Of a stretch of DNA of 64,000 nt, positions 1 to 8,297 are shown one piece after another. Each line of letters opens with the position of its first letter. Position 1 is the first letter of the stretch. This DNA is from Kribbella solani (GTDB taxonomy: Bacteria; Actinomycetota; Actinomycetes; Propionibacteriales; Kribbellaceae), in contig NZ_JACHNF010000001.1 in assembly GCF_014205295.1 (NCBI RefSeq), positions 6,324,001-6,388,000 on the forward strand, given 5' to 3'. Made by a program: the position numbers and the translations under genes. The notes below the pieces were generated by a model. That model made no database searches and was not told the origin of the DNA. It was given only the letters and a program-made list of their open reading frames with translations.

Positions 1-598
1 GTACGGTCCCCGCGATGATCCCGGGAGCGATGGACGGCAGTGTCACGCGCCGGAAGGTCGTCCATCGACTCGCACCGAGCGTTGCGGCCGCCTCTTCGTA
101 CCGTGGGTCTGCTGCACGCAGTGCGCCTTCGACAGAGATCACCAGGAACGGCATGGCTACAAAGGCTTCTGCCACGATCACGCCTGCTGTGGTGAACGGC
201 AGCGAGATCCCGAACCAGGCATCTAGGTACTGGCCGACCAGGCCGCGCCGCCCGAGTACCAGTAGCAGCGCAACGCCTCCTACTACTGGCGGGAGCACCA
301 GTGGGACGGTCACGAAGGCTCTGATCACACTTCGGCCGGGCAGTCCGCCTCTAGCGAGTAGCCACGCCAGGGGTACGCCTAGCACGAGGCAGACTGCGGT
401 AGCGGTCGTAGCGCAGATCAGTGACAGCTTCAGTGCCTGCCAGACGTCCGCACTGAACAGGCGGTCCGGCAGCGTCGACCACGGCGCTTTGGCGAGCAGG
501 CCGATCAGTGGGACGAGCAGGAACGCCAGACCGATCAGTGCAGGCAGCAGGAGCACGAGGGGCAGCCGCCCACTCGTACTCCTGCCACGACGACTCAC
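1..598 (-). CDS. modB: molybdate ABC transporter permease ModB (3' end outside window)
   Basis: Membrane subunit of a molybdate importer that passes oxyanion from ModA through the membrane, driven by a ModC ATPase expected beyond the window edge. The GTG start shares a GTGA overlap with the modA stop. About 199 codons are present. The protein opens with a basic stretch and a hydrophobic helix (LVLLLPALIGLAFLLV). Near the edge it carries the permease EAA loop (RYEEAAATLGAS), which docks the ATPase. It is the third gene of the regulator-modA-modB operon. Only the C-terminus is missing. A tungstate or other oxyanion permease is the alternative, but the Mop-domain regulator favours molybdate. Confidence 0.9.
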   Translation of the reverse strand, partial: MSRRGRSTSGRLPLVLLLPALIGLAFLLVPLIGLLAKAPWSTLPDRLFSADVWQALKLSLICATTATAVCLVLGVPLAWLLARGGLPGRSVIRAFVTVPLVLPPVVGGVALLLVLGRRGLVGQYLDAWFGISLPFTTAGVIVAEAFVAMPFLVISVEGALRAADPRYEEAAATLGASRWTTFRRVTLPSIAPGIIAGTV

Positions 599-1398
599 GG
601 TGCGGAGAAGCCGGCCGCGGTCAGAACCGCCTTGCCCTTGTCGGACAGGACGAAGTCGACGAACGCCTTCGCGCCATCAGCGTTCGGCGCCTTGGACAGC
701 GTGGCGATCGGGTACTCGTTGACGGCCTTGCTCGCCTCCGGGAACTCGATGCCGTCGACCTTGCCCTTCGCGGACAGCACGTCGGTCTTGTAGACCAGCG
801 CCGCGTCCACCTCGCCGAGGCTGACCTTGGTCAGCGCGGCCTTCACGTCCTGCTCCAGGCTGTCCGGCTGCGGGGTGATCCCGGCGGCCTTGAACACCTT
901 GTCGGCGGCCGCGCCGCACGGCACCTGCGGCGCGCAGAGCGCGATCTTCTTGGCCTTGTCGGCGAAGTCCTTCAGCCCGGTGATCTTGCCCGGGTTGCCG
1001 GTCGGGACGGCGATCTCCAGGGTGTTCTTGACGAAGTTCGCCGGGGTGCCCTTGTCCGTCACCTGGTCCATGTTCTTCGGTGCCGCGGAGGCGAAGACAT
1101 CCGCCGGCGCGCCCTGGTTGATCTGCTGCGCGAGCGCCGAGCTGCCGCCGAAGTTGAAGGTCACCTTCACGCCCGGGTGCGCGGCCTCGAAGTCCTTGCC
1201 GAGCTGGGTGAACGTGCCGGTCAGCGAGGCGGCGGCGAAGACGTTGATCGTCCCGGAGACGGCCGGCGCGCTGCTGCTCGTGCCGCCCGACGGCGACGAC
1301 GACCCGACCGGGGTCTTGTCGGCGGAGTTGTCCCCGCAGCCGGCCAGGGTGAGCGCGGCGACGGCGGCCAGCGCGGCGAGGGTGGTACGGCGGGACAT
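595..1398 (-). CDS. modA: molybdate-binding lipoprotein ModA
   Basis: Substrate-binding lipoprotein (267 aa) that captures molybdate outside the cell for ModB. It has a signal peptide with lipobox LAGC (Cys near residue 21), then a Ser/Gly/Pro-rich linker. The mature domain starts INVFAAASLTGTF, the oxyanion-binding opening of the ModA family, followed by FGGSSALAQQI and PADVFASA, also typical. The ATG overlaps the stop of the upstream regulator by one base (TGATG), which indicates translational coupling. Length matches the family. Confidence 0.93.
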   Translation of the reverse strand: MSRRTTLAALAAVAALTLAGCGDNSADKTPVGSSSPSGGTSSSAPAVSGTINVFAAASLTGTFTQLGKDFEAAHPGVKVTFNFGGSSALAQQINQGAPADVFASAAPKNMDQVTDKGTPANFVKNTLEIAVPTGNPGKITGLKDFADKAKKIALCAPQVPCGAAADKVFKAAGITPQPDSLEQDVKAALTKVSLGEVDAALVYKTDVLSAKGKVDGIEFPEASKAVNEYPIATLSKAPNADGAKAFVDFVLSDKGKAVLTAAGFSAP

Positions 1399-1805
1399 CA
1401 GGCCTCCGGGATTTCGACGACGACATGGGTGGACTTGATCGAGGCGACGGCCACCACACCGGGCTCCAGCCCGAGCTCGTCGGCGGCCTCACGGCTCATC
1501 AGCGACACGACGCGGAACGGCCCGGCCTGCATCTCGACCTGGGCCATCACGCCGTCCTTGACTACGCGGGTGACGATCCCGCGCATCCGGTTCCGGGCCG
1601 AGGCGGCCGTGGTGGCGCCCGGCTCCGGTGTCTCGGCCAGTTGCTGGGCGAACGCGGCGAGCGCCCGCCCCTCGACGGCCATCCGCCCGTTCTCCTGTGT
1701 CGACGGCAGCCGGCCCTGGTCGATCCAGCGACGCACCGTGTCGTCGCTGACTCCGAGCAGCGCGGCCGCTTCGCTCACCCGCAAATTCGGCACGGTACAC
1801 AGCAT
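1398..1805 (-). CDS. molybdate-responsive regulator: excisionase-type HTH plus Mop/TOBE domain
   Basis: A 135-aa protein with two parts. Residues about 7-50 form an excisionase/MerR-like DNA-binding helix-turn-helix (VSEAAALLGVSDDTVRRWID). Residues about 72-133 form a single Mop/TOBE oxyanion-binding domain (RNRMRGIVTRVVKDGVMAQV, then SREAADELGLEPGVVAVASIKST). By family it should bind molybdate and control the adjacent mod genes. It lies first in the operon, one base before modA. It is smaller than E. coli ModE (one Mop domain instead of two and a different HTH), a common actinobacterial form. The start is the ATG before LCTVPNLRV. Confidence 0.85.
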   Translation of the reverse strand: MLCTVPNLRVSEAAALLGVSDDTVRRWIDQGRLPSTQENGRMAVEGRALAAFAQQLAETPEPGATTAASARNRMRGIVTRVVKDGVMAQVEMQAGPFRVVSLMSREAADELGLEPGVVAVASIKSTHVVVEIPEA

Positions 1806-1892
1806 ACTTCCGCAACTGCGGGTTGATACCAGGTTTTCCACAGTCACCGAGTGGTGACGGACAGTGGCCGCGAATCCTCGTAAGTTAAAGGC

Positions 1893-3917
1893 ATGAGGAC
1901 ATCGGGGATGCGTGACTATCTGGACGGGCCGCACAAGGCGGCCCGGGACGTGGTGCGGGCCGAGCTGGTCGCGCATGCCGGGCCGGCCGGCCTGGCCGAG
2001 CACATGTCGCGGGACGAGTACCGCGACAAGGTGCTCGAGCTGCTGCTGGTCGCGGCCGCCGACGGGCTGCCCGCGCGCGGGTACCCGAAGGAGTACGGCG
2101 GGGCCGACGATCTCGGCGGGTTCATCGCGGGGTTCGAGACGCTCGCGTTCGGTGACCTGTCGCTGATGGTCAAGGCCGGGGTGCAGTTCGGTCTGTTCGC
2201 CGGCGCGATCCTGCACCTCGGCACCGAGCGGCACCACGAGCGGTACCTGGCGGATGCCGTCAGCGGGCGGCTGCTCGGGTGCTTCGCGATGACCGAGACC
2301 GGCCACGGGTCGAACGTGCAGGCCCTCGGCACCACGGCGACGTACGACCCGGAGACCGACGAGTTCGTCGTGCACACGCCGACGCCGGCCGCGCGGAAGG
2401 ACTACATCGGCAACGCGGCGCGGCACGGGCGGATGGCGGCGGTGTTCGCACAACTCGTGGTCGGTGCCGAGAGCCACGGCGTGCATTGCTTGCTGGTGCC
2501 GATCCGCGACGACGACGGCGCCGCGCTGCCGGGCGTGACGCTCACGGACTGCGGGCCCAAGCTGGGGCTGAACGGGGTGGACAACGGCCGGATCGTGTTC
2601 GACCAGGTCCGGGTGCCGCGCGACGCGCTGCTGGACAGGTATGCCCAGGTCGATGCCAACGGCAACTACCAGAGCTCGATCGAGAATCCGGACCGGCGCT
2701 TCTTCACCATGCTCGGGACGCTGGTGCAGGGGCGGGTGTCGGTCGGCGGGGCGGCGATCAACGCGAGCAAGGTCGCACTGACGATCGCGATCAGGTACGC
2801 GGCGCGGCGCCGGCAGTTCGGTGCGCCGGGCAGCGCGGAGGAGGCGTTGCTGCTCGACTACCGGATGCATCAGCGCCGGCTGCTGCCGTTGCTGGCCCGG
2901 ACGTACGCGCTGCACTTCGCGCAGGCCGAGCTGGTCGACGAGTTCGTGCGGGTGTTCAACGCCGGCCGAACCACCGCGGACGCTCGCGGCCGGAGCGGTG
3001 ACGATGGCGGCCGGGCGGGCGGCGATGGCGGCGGCACGGGTAGGGATGGCGGCCGGACGGGTGGGGATGGCGGGGAGCATGATCGGCGGGCGCTCGAGGC
3101 GCAGGCGGCCGGGACGAAGGCGCTCGGGACGTGGCATGCGACCGAGACGATCCAGGTCTGCCGCGAGGCGTGCGGCGGCGCCGGGTACCTGGCGGAGAAC
3201 CGGCTGGCCAGGCTCAAGGCCGACACCGACGTGTTCACCACCTTCGAGGGCGACAACACCGTCCTGCTGCAGCTGGTGGCGAAGGGATTGCTGACCGACT
3301 ACCGCAGATCGTTCGGCGAGCTGGATCCGTTGGGGACGGCACGGTTCGTGGCGGCGCAGGCGGTCGAGATCGCGGTCGAGAAGGCGGCGCTGCGGCCGCT
3401 GATCGAGCGGCTGCGCGACGTCGTACCGAACCGGAGCGACACCTCGGACCCGGACGCCGGCCTGCGCGACGACGCGTACCACTCGGGCCTGCTGCGATAC
3501 CGGGAGGAGCACATGCTGTCTGGGGTGGCGCGGCGGTTGAAGGCCGGGATCGACGCTGGGGACGATGCGTTCGACGTGTTCAACCGGTGCCAGGACCACG
3601 TGATCGCGGCCGGGCGGGCACATGTCGATCGGGTCGTGCTCGAGGCCTTCCAGTCCGCTGTGCGGGACGCTCCGGAGGAGGTGCAACCGTGGCTGCACGA
3701 TCTGTACGACCTGCACGCGCTGACCACGATCGAAGCGGAGCGGGCCTGGTATCTCGAGCACGGGCGGCTGTCACCGGGGCGTTCGAAGGCGATCACCGCA
3801 CTGGTGAACGAGCTGTGCGCGATCGTCCGGCCGGTGGCGGTGGACCTCGTCGACGCGTTCGGCGTACCGGGCTCGGCGGTCGACGTACCCATGGTTGTAC
3901 CGTCGCAGCATGAGTGA
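1893..3917 (+). CDS. acyl-CoA oxidase / acyl-CoA dehydrogenase family flavoenzyme
   Basis: FAD enzyme (674 aa) expected to catalyse the first alpha,beta-dehydrogenation step of acyl-CoA beta-oxidation. The N-terminal helical domain is followed by the flavin-domain signature CFAMTETGHGSNVQALGTTA (about residues 129-148) and the middle beta domain. The C-terminal helical part has CREACGGAGYLAENRLARLK and DVFTTFEGDNTVLLQLVAKG, which fit the oxidase (ACOX) branch. Residues about 365-397 are a Gly/Asp/Arg-rich low-complexity insert made of GGDGG-like units, absent from typical family members. Starts at 1893 and 1908 are both possible. It overlaps the next gene by 8 bases, so the two are probably co-transcribed. 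The oxidase versus dehydrogenase distinction is not proven. Confidence 0.88.
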   Translation: MRTSGMRDYLDGPHKAARDVVRAELVAHAGPAGLAEHMSRDEYRDKVLELLLVAAADGLPARGYPKEYGGADDLGGFIAGFETLAFGDLSLMVKAGVQFGLFAGAILHLGTERHHERYLADAVSGRLLGCFAMTETGHGSNVQALGTTATYDPETDEFVVHTPTPAARKDYIGNAARHGRMAAVFAQLVVGAESHGVHCLLVPIRDDDGAALPGVTLTDCGPKLGLNGVDNGRIVFDQVRVPRDALLDRYAQVDANGNYQSSIENPDRRFFTMLGTLVQGRVSVGGAAINASKVALTIAIRYAARRRQFGAPGSAEEALLLDYRMHQRRLLPLLARTYALHFAQAELVDEFVRVFNAGRTTADARGRSGDDGGRAGGDGGGTGRDGGRTGGDGGEHDRRALEAQAAGTKALGTWHATETIQVCREACGGAGYLAENRLARLKADTDVFTTFEGDNTVLLQLVAKGLLTDYRRSFGELDPLGTARFVAAQAVEIAVEKAALRPLIERLRDVVPNRSDTSDPDAGLRDDAYHSGLLRYREEHMLSGVARRLKAGIDAGDDAFDVFNRCQDHVIAAGRAHVDRVVLEAFQSAVRDAPEEVQPWLHDLYDLHALTTIEAERAWYLEHGRLSPGRSKAITALVNELCAIVRPVAVDLVDAFGVPGSAVDVPMVVPSQHE

Positions 3918-4557
3918 GCCGATCGAACCCGCGTCGGCCGCCGAGGCCGCCCGCGAACTCGCCCGGGTGCTGCTGGAGCAGGCCGACGCTCTGGACCTGC
4001 ACGACCTGCGGGCCACCGGCGCGATCGAGAACGTCCGGGTCCAGGCCCGGGCGCTCGCCGACGCCGTACACGAGCGGGGGTGGGGTGACATCTTCCTCGG
4101 GATCGACTCGTACGACCCCGATGAGCTGGACGACCTGCCGCTCGGCCCGGACGACTTCGACGACCCGGCCGACTACCGCGAGATCGTCGAGGGTGGCGCC
4201 CTCGGCGACCTGGACGACCTGGAGGAGCTCGAAAGCACGCTGCTCCCGGAGAACGGCGTCCGGCTCAGCTACCAGGCGCGCTACGACTACGTCGTCACCG
4301 ACCCGGACGCCTTCGTCCGGTACGTCCGCGACCGCGCCGAGAAGGCCCAGGACGAGGCGCTGACCGACGACGCGATCGACGACATCGAGGACGCCCAGTC
4401 CGCGTTCGAGCTGCTCTGCTACCTGGACGGGCTGGGCTCCAAGGAGTACGAGCCGTACGGGCTGATCCCGGGCGGTGGCGAGGAGTCACACAAGATCGTC
4501 GAGTTCTCGCTCTGGGACCTGGACCCGACCCGCCGCGACGACACCTACCCGTACTGA
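3910..4557 (+). CDS. acidic protein of unknown function
   Basis: A 215-aa, strongly acidic protein with many Asp/Glu clusters (YDPDELDDLPLGPDDFDDP) and no signal peptide or membrane segment. I do not recognise the family. The start is the ATG of MSEPIEPAS, which overlaps the end of the acyl-CoA oxidase gene by 8 bases and indicates coupling. The N-terminal 50 residues look helical and heptad-like (ARELARVLLEQADALDLHDL). Codon use matches the neighbours. It is a real gene by its composition, overlap and third-position GC, but no function can be assigned. Confidence 0.75.
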   Translation: MSEPIEPASAAEAARELARVLLEQADALDLHDLRATGAIENVRVQARALADAVHERGWGDIFLGIDSYDPDELDDLPLGPDDFDDPADYREIVEGGALGDLDDLEELESTLLPENGVRLSYQARYDYVVTDPDAFVRYVRDRAEKAQDEALTDDAIDDIEDAQSAFELLCYLDGLGSKEYEPYGLIPGGGEESHKIVEFSLWDLDPTRRDDTYPY

Positions 4558-4614
4558 CTGTCCTGACCCCGAGCCGTTCACCGTCGAGAGTCTTCGCGGG
4601 GAGCGGGGAGGGGG

Positions 4615-4656
4615 TCCTCGGTGTACTGATCCCCAGTCGCACCAGTACAGCGAGGA
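4615..4656 (+). terminator. hairpin downstream of the acidic-protein gene
   Basis: Arms TCCTCGGTGTACTG (4615-4628) and CAGTACAGCGAGGA (4643-4656) pair over 14 positions with one mismatch around a 14-base loop. It begins 58 bases after the stop codon. There is no U-tract, so its role as terminator is uncertain. Confidence 0.4.
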
Positions 4657-4672
4657 ACGCCCCACATGAGAA

Positions 4673-4740
4673 ACGCCGGCCGTGCCGGGCGCCGGTCACC
4701 ACCTCACTGGCGACCGATGCCCAGCCGGCACGGCCGGCGT
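4673..4740 (-). terminator. long inverted repeat, terminator-like on the minus strand
   Basis: Perfect 16-bp arms ACGCCGGCCGTGCCGG (4673-4688) and its complement (4725-4740) enclose 36 bases. Read on the minus strand the stem is followed by TTTCTC, a weak U-tract. This fits the end of a minus-strand transcript better than a plus-strand one. Confidence 0.4.
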
Positions 4741-5059
4741 CCTGCTGTTTGCCCCGAGAGGGCAAGTGGCCCGAAGGAGGGTGGCCCGGGACACTCATTC
4801 CGCGGCCGGCAGGGGAGGTACAGTCCGGTCCCGGACGGGAGTGCAGCGGGGGCCACCTGGACCCGGTTGCCGGCGACCCGTCCGCCGCCGACACCAGAAC
4901 CGTGGCATGGGCGGCAGCTCCCCGGGAATCCTCCCGATCAAACATTTGCATTGCCTTTGAAGTAGGCAACTCTGTGTACAGATCGCTTCACGTTCCGTAG
5001 ATATGTTGCCTGCCGCAACAACTATCCACGTTTTGTTGAGCGCCTGATTTCTCGAATCG

Positions 5060-7582
5060 TCAGGCGAGTTCCAGCGACGGCCGGGCCGGTACGTCGCCGT
5101 ACGTCGTGGTGCGCTGGCGAGCCGGGCGCCCGGCCGCGGTGGCCATCGCGGTGAGCTCGGCGATCGACTTGCGGCTGCCGTGCTTCGAGCCGGCCATCCG
5201 GCTGATCGTCTCCTCCATCAGCGTGCCGCCGATGTCGTTGACGCCACCGTTGAGTACGGCCACGCAACCGTCGACGCCGAGCTTCACCCACGAGCACTGG
5301 ATGTTGTCGATCCGCCCGTGCAGCATGATCCGCGCCATCGCGTGCACCGCGCGGTTCTCGTCGTACGTCGGGCCCGGGCGGGCCACGCCGGCCAGGTAGA
5401 TCGGCGAGTTCTGGTGGATGAACGGCAGCAGCACGAACTCGGTGAACCCGCCGGTCCGGTCCTGGATCGCCGCGATCGTCCGCAGGTGCTGGACCCAGTG
5501 GTGCGGCGCGTCGACATGCCCGTACATCATCGTCGAGCTGGACGGCAGGCCGACCTTGTGCGCGGTGCTGATCACCTCGATCCAGCTTGCCGTCGGCAAC
5601 TTTCCCTTGGTGAGGATCCAGCGGATGTCGTCGTCGAGGATCTCGGCGGCGGTGCCCGGGATGCTGTCCAGACCGGCTTCCTTGACCGAGATCAGGAACT
5701 CCTCGATCGACAGTCCGGTCCGGACCGAGCCGTTCACGATCTCCATCGGCGAGTACGCGTGGACGTGCATCTCCGGGACCCGGTCCTTCACGGCGCGGAC
5801 CAGGTCGGCGTACGCGGTGCCGGGGAGGTCGGGGTGGATACCGCCCTGCATGCAGACCTCGGTCGCGCCGATCACCCAGGCCTCCTCGGCGCGCTGCCCG
5901 ACCTCGTCCATCGAGAGCGAGTACGCGTCCGCGTCCGTACGGCGCTGGGCGAACGCGCAGAACCGGCAGCCGGTGTAGCAGACGTTGGTGAAGTTGATGT
6001 TCCGGTTCACCACGTAGCTGACGTCGTCGCCGACCGTCTGCTTACGCAGGTCGTCCGCGATCCGGGCAAGCTGATCCAGCGCGGGCCCGGTGGCCGTCAT
6101 CAAGGTCAACGCCTGCTCATCGGACAGTCCTGCCGGATCCCGTTCAGCAGCAGCCAACGCAGCCTTCACGTCACTGTCTATCTGCTGAGGTGAAGTAGAC
6201 GCGGCGCGGCGGGCAGCTACGTCTTCGCGGAGGACGTCCCAGTCGCCGTAGGCGGCGTCGAAGTCGGAGCGGGTTTCGGTGCGGCGGCCCTCGGTGTCGA
6301 TCGCGGTGTGCAGGTCGGTGCGGCCGACGCTGTCCCATCCGCCATCAGGCTCCTGCCACGGCAGCCCAACCGGCAGCGCACTCTCGTTCGCCAGACCACT
6401 TGCCGGATCGACCAGCGCCTCGACGTGCGAAATCAGCCGCGGATCAAGCCAGGGCTCCCGCAGGTACTCGGGGTGAGCCGTCAGCCGCTCCCGCAACACG
6501 AACCCGGCGTCGGCCGTCACCTTCGCCAGGTCGTCGATCTGCGGCCACGGTCGCTCCGGGTTCACGTGATCGGGCGTCAGCGGCGAAACCCCACCGAAGT
6601 CGTCCACCCCGGCGTCCAGCAACGCCCGGCACTCGGCCAGATCGACCAGGTTCGGCGGCGCCTGCACCCGTACCCGCGGACCGAGCACGACACGGGTGAC
6701 GGCGATCGCGGCCAGCCACTCGTCCAGCGGTACGTCGGCGTCGTTCCGCATCGCGGTGTCCGGCTTCACCCGGAACCCCTGGATGATGACTTCCTGAATC
6801 CCGTTGTACTGCCGCGCGATCTTCCGCAGCGCGAAGATCGAGTCGGCGCGCTCGGTCAGTGTCTCGCCGATCCCGATCAGCAGCCCGGTCGTGAACGGCA
6901 CGTTCGACCGGCCGGCGTCCTCCAGCACCCGCAGCCGTACCGCCGGGTCCTTGTCCGGCGACCCGAAGTGCGGCTGGCCCTTCTCCTCGAACAGCCGCCG
7001 GGACGTGGTCTCGAGCATCATCCCCATGCTCGGCGCGACCGGCTTCAACCGCTGCAGGTCCTGCCAGGACATCACGCCGGGGTTCAGGTGCGGCAGCAGC
7101 CCGGTCTCTTCGAGGACCCGGATCGCCATCGCGCGTACGTAGTCGAGCGTGCTGTCGTACCCGGCCTCGTCCAGCCACTGCCGTGCCGCGTCCCACCGCT
7201 CTTCCGGCGCGTCGCCCAGCGTGAACAGCGCCTCCTTGCAGCCCAGCGCCGCGCCTTGGCGGGCGATCTCCAGCACCTCGTCCGGCGACAGGTACGGCGC
7301 GTGGACGCGGCCGGGCGTGGTCGCGAACGTGCAGTAGTGGCACCGGTCGCGGCAGAGCCGGGTCAGCGGGATGAAGACCTTCTTCGAGTAGGTGACGATG
7401 CCCGGTCGCCCGGCGTCGGCCAGGCCTTGGTCGCGGACCCGCGCCGCGGTCGCCATCAGGGTGGTCAGCGCGTCACCGCTCGCACCGAGCAGGACCTCCA
7501 CCTCCACCGGGTCGAGGGTCTTGCCGTCGCTTGCGCGCTTCAGGGCACGGCGCATCGCGGTACCGAGTTCAGAGTTGGCCAC
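5060..7582 (-). CDS. fbiC: FO synthase FbiC (CofG-CofH fusion)
   Basis: Bifunctional radical-SAM enzyme (840 aa, near the usual size) that makes FO, the deazaflavin chromophore of coenzyme F420, from tyrosine and a ribityl-aminouracil. The N-terminal CofG half has the cluster motif CRDRCHYC (Cys 77, 81, 84). The C-terminal CofH half has CYTGCRFC near residue 540, followed by [11 protein letters not shown] and HAYSPMEI. The GTG start (VANSELG) was chosen because upstream in-frame codons run toward a divergent gene and do not look coding. A short stem (5041-5047/5060-5066) spans the stop codon. The gene stands alone, as fbiC often does in actinobacteria. Confidence 0.95.
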   Translation of the reverse strand: MANSELGTAMRRALKRASDGKTLDPVEVEVLLGASGDALTTLMATAARVRDQGLADAGRPGIVTYSKKVFIPLTRLCRDRCHYCTFATTPGRVHAPYLSPDEVLEIARQGAALGCKEALFTLGDAPEERWDAARQWLDEAGYDSTLDYVRAMAIRVLEETGLLPHLNPGVMSWQDLQRLKPVAPSMGMMLETTSRRLFEEKGQPHFGSPDKDPAVRLRVLEDAGRSNVPFTTGLLIGIGETLTERADSIFALRKIARQYNGIQEVIIQGFRVKPDTAMRNDADVPLDEWLAAIAVTRVVLGPRVRVQAPPNLVDLAECRALLDAGVDDFGGVSPLTPDHVNPERPWPQIDDLAKVTADAGFVLRERLTAHPEYLREPWLDPRLISHVEALVDPASGLANESALPVGLPWQEPDGGWDSVGRTDLHTAIDTEGRRTETRSDFDAAYGDWDVLREDVAARRAASTSPQQIDSDVKAALAAAERDPAGLSDEQALTLMTATGPALDQLARIADDLRKQTVGDDVSYVVNRNINFTNVCYTGCRFCAFAQRRTDADAYSLSMDEVGQRAEEAWVIGATEVCMQGGIHPDLPGTAYADLVRAVKDRVPEMHVHAYSPMEIVNGSVRTGLSIEEFLISVKEAGLDSIPGTAAEILDDDIRWILTKGKLPTASWIEVISTAHKVGLPSSSTMMYGHVDAPHHWVQHLRTIAAIQDRTGGFTEFVLLPFIHQNSPIYLAGVARPGPTYDENRAVHAMARIMLHGRIDNIQCSWVKLGVDGCVAVLNGGVNDIGGTLMEETISRMAGSKHGSRKSIAELTAMATAAGRPARQRTTTYGDVPARPSLELA

Positions 7583-7673
7583 GAGATCCGAGCCTAAGTT
7601 GCCTTGGCCGGTCGTTCCCGCGATTCCGGGGATCAAAATCAATCCGTACGAACGTCCTGATAGTTTGCTGTTC

Positions 7674-8228
7674 ATGCAGGTCAGGCGGGTTCCCGACGGT
7701 CGCCGGATGCGCGGTGAGCAGCGCCGGAACGAATTGCTCGCGGCCACGCTGGCGGTGATAGAACGCGACGGAGTCGCAGGTGTGAGCCATCGAGTGGTGG
7801 CCGCGGAGGCCGATGTCTCGGTCGCGTCGATCACCTACCACTTCCCGACGCTGGACGCGCTGCTGGTCGCCGCGCTGCAGTCGGCGGCGGAGGATCTCGC
7901 GGCCGAGCTGGACGGCCGGGGGAGTGAGCTGGGAGCCCGGCCGGCCGACGAGCTGGCCCGGCTGATCGAGCACAGCGCGGTACGCCGACGTGGCCGCACG
8001 CTCGCCCTGTACGAGCTGTACTTGTACGCCGCCCGGCGTCCCGAACTGCGCGGGTCAGCCGCGGCATGGCTGCAACCGCTGACTGAGATCGCCCGGGCGT
8101 TCGCCGGTGACCCGCAGAAGGCGCGACTACTGGTGGCGGCACTGGACGGGCTGCTGATGCAGGCACTGATAGGTGCCCGCGAGGTCGACCGTCGGGACCT
8201 GGCTGCCCTGCTTGAGGTGCTGAGGTAG
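7674..8228 (+). CDS. TetR-family transcriptional regulator
   Basis: A 184-aa repressor-type protein. Residues about 12-60 hold the TetR helix-turn-helix ([22 protein letters not shown], then [21 protein letters not shown]). The C-terminal helical region should bind an unknown ligand. The ATG at 7674 gives a normal family length. It is divergent from fbiC with a 91-bp gap and lies 69 bases upstream of the FtsX-like permease, its likely target. Confidence 0.85.
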   Translation: MQVRRVPDGRRMRGEQRRNELLAATLAVIERDGVAGVSHRVVAAEADVSVASITYHFPTLDALLVAALQSAAEDLAAELDGRGSELGARPADELARLIEHSAVRRRGRTLALYELYLYAARRPELRGSAAAWLQPLTEIARAFAGDPQKARLLVAALDGLLMQALIGAREVDRRDLAALLEVLR

Positions 8229-8297
8229 CGCTGGGGCTACCTGCGGCCGGGTGCGCAGGCCAGAGCGCGCTACCGGCAGTGCAGGTTGGCTAGCTGC

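Larger units (their letters stand above)
4558..5059. other. gene-free, strongly structured intergenic region between convergent genes
   Basis: No credible coding sequence is seen in these 502 bases. The region holds successive inverted repeats: 4615-4628/4643-4656, 4673-4688/4725-4740, and a nested stem 4780-4787/4850-4857 with an inner 4792-4796/4839-4843. An AT-richer tail (about 4935-5050) has short inverted repeats TTGCCT/AGGCAA (4951-4956/4964-4969) and GTTGC/GCAAC (5005-5009/5015-5019). Both flanking genes point inward, so riboswitch control of a downstream gene is unlikely. A minus-strand non-coding RNA starting in the AT-rich tail and ending at the 4673-4740 stem is possible. No known RNA family was recognised. 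Confidence 0.5.

Noticed and set aside
1398-3761. 787-aa minus-strand open frame whose end encodes the Mop-domain regulator
   Set aside because: Only the last 135 codons match a family. The rest is antisense to the acyl-CoA oxidase gene and is Arg/Pro/His-rich, typical of a high-GC shadow frame.
4735-4960. Cobalamin riboswitch on the minus strand
   Set aside because: A GGTGG/ACTGTACC-like patch recalls the core, but the B12 box is absent and no gene lies downstream on that strand.
4295-4969. 224-aa minus-strand frame across the structured intergenic region
   Set aside because: Overlaps the acidic-protein gene, has no domain pattern, and base-pairing structure explains the region better.
7583-7834. 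N-terminal extension of FbiC to a 924-aa protein
   Set aside because: The extra codons overlap the start of the divergent TetR gene and are not like FbiC; the GTG start at 7582 gives the normal length.
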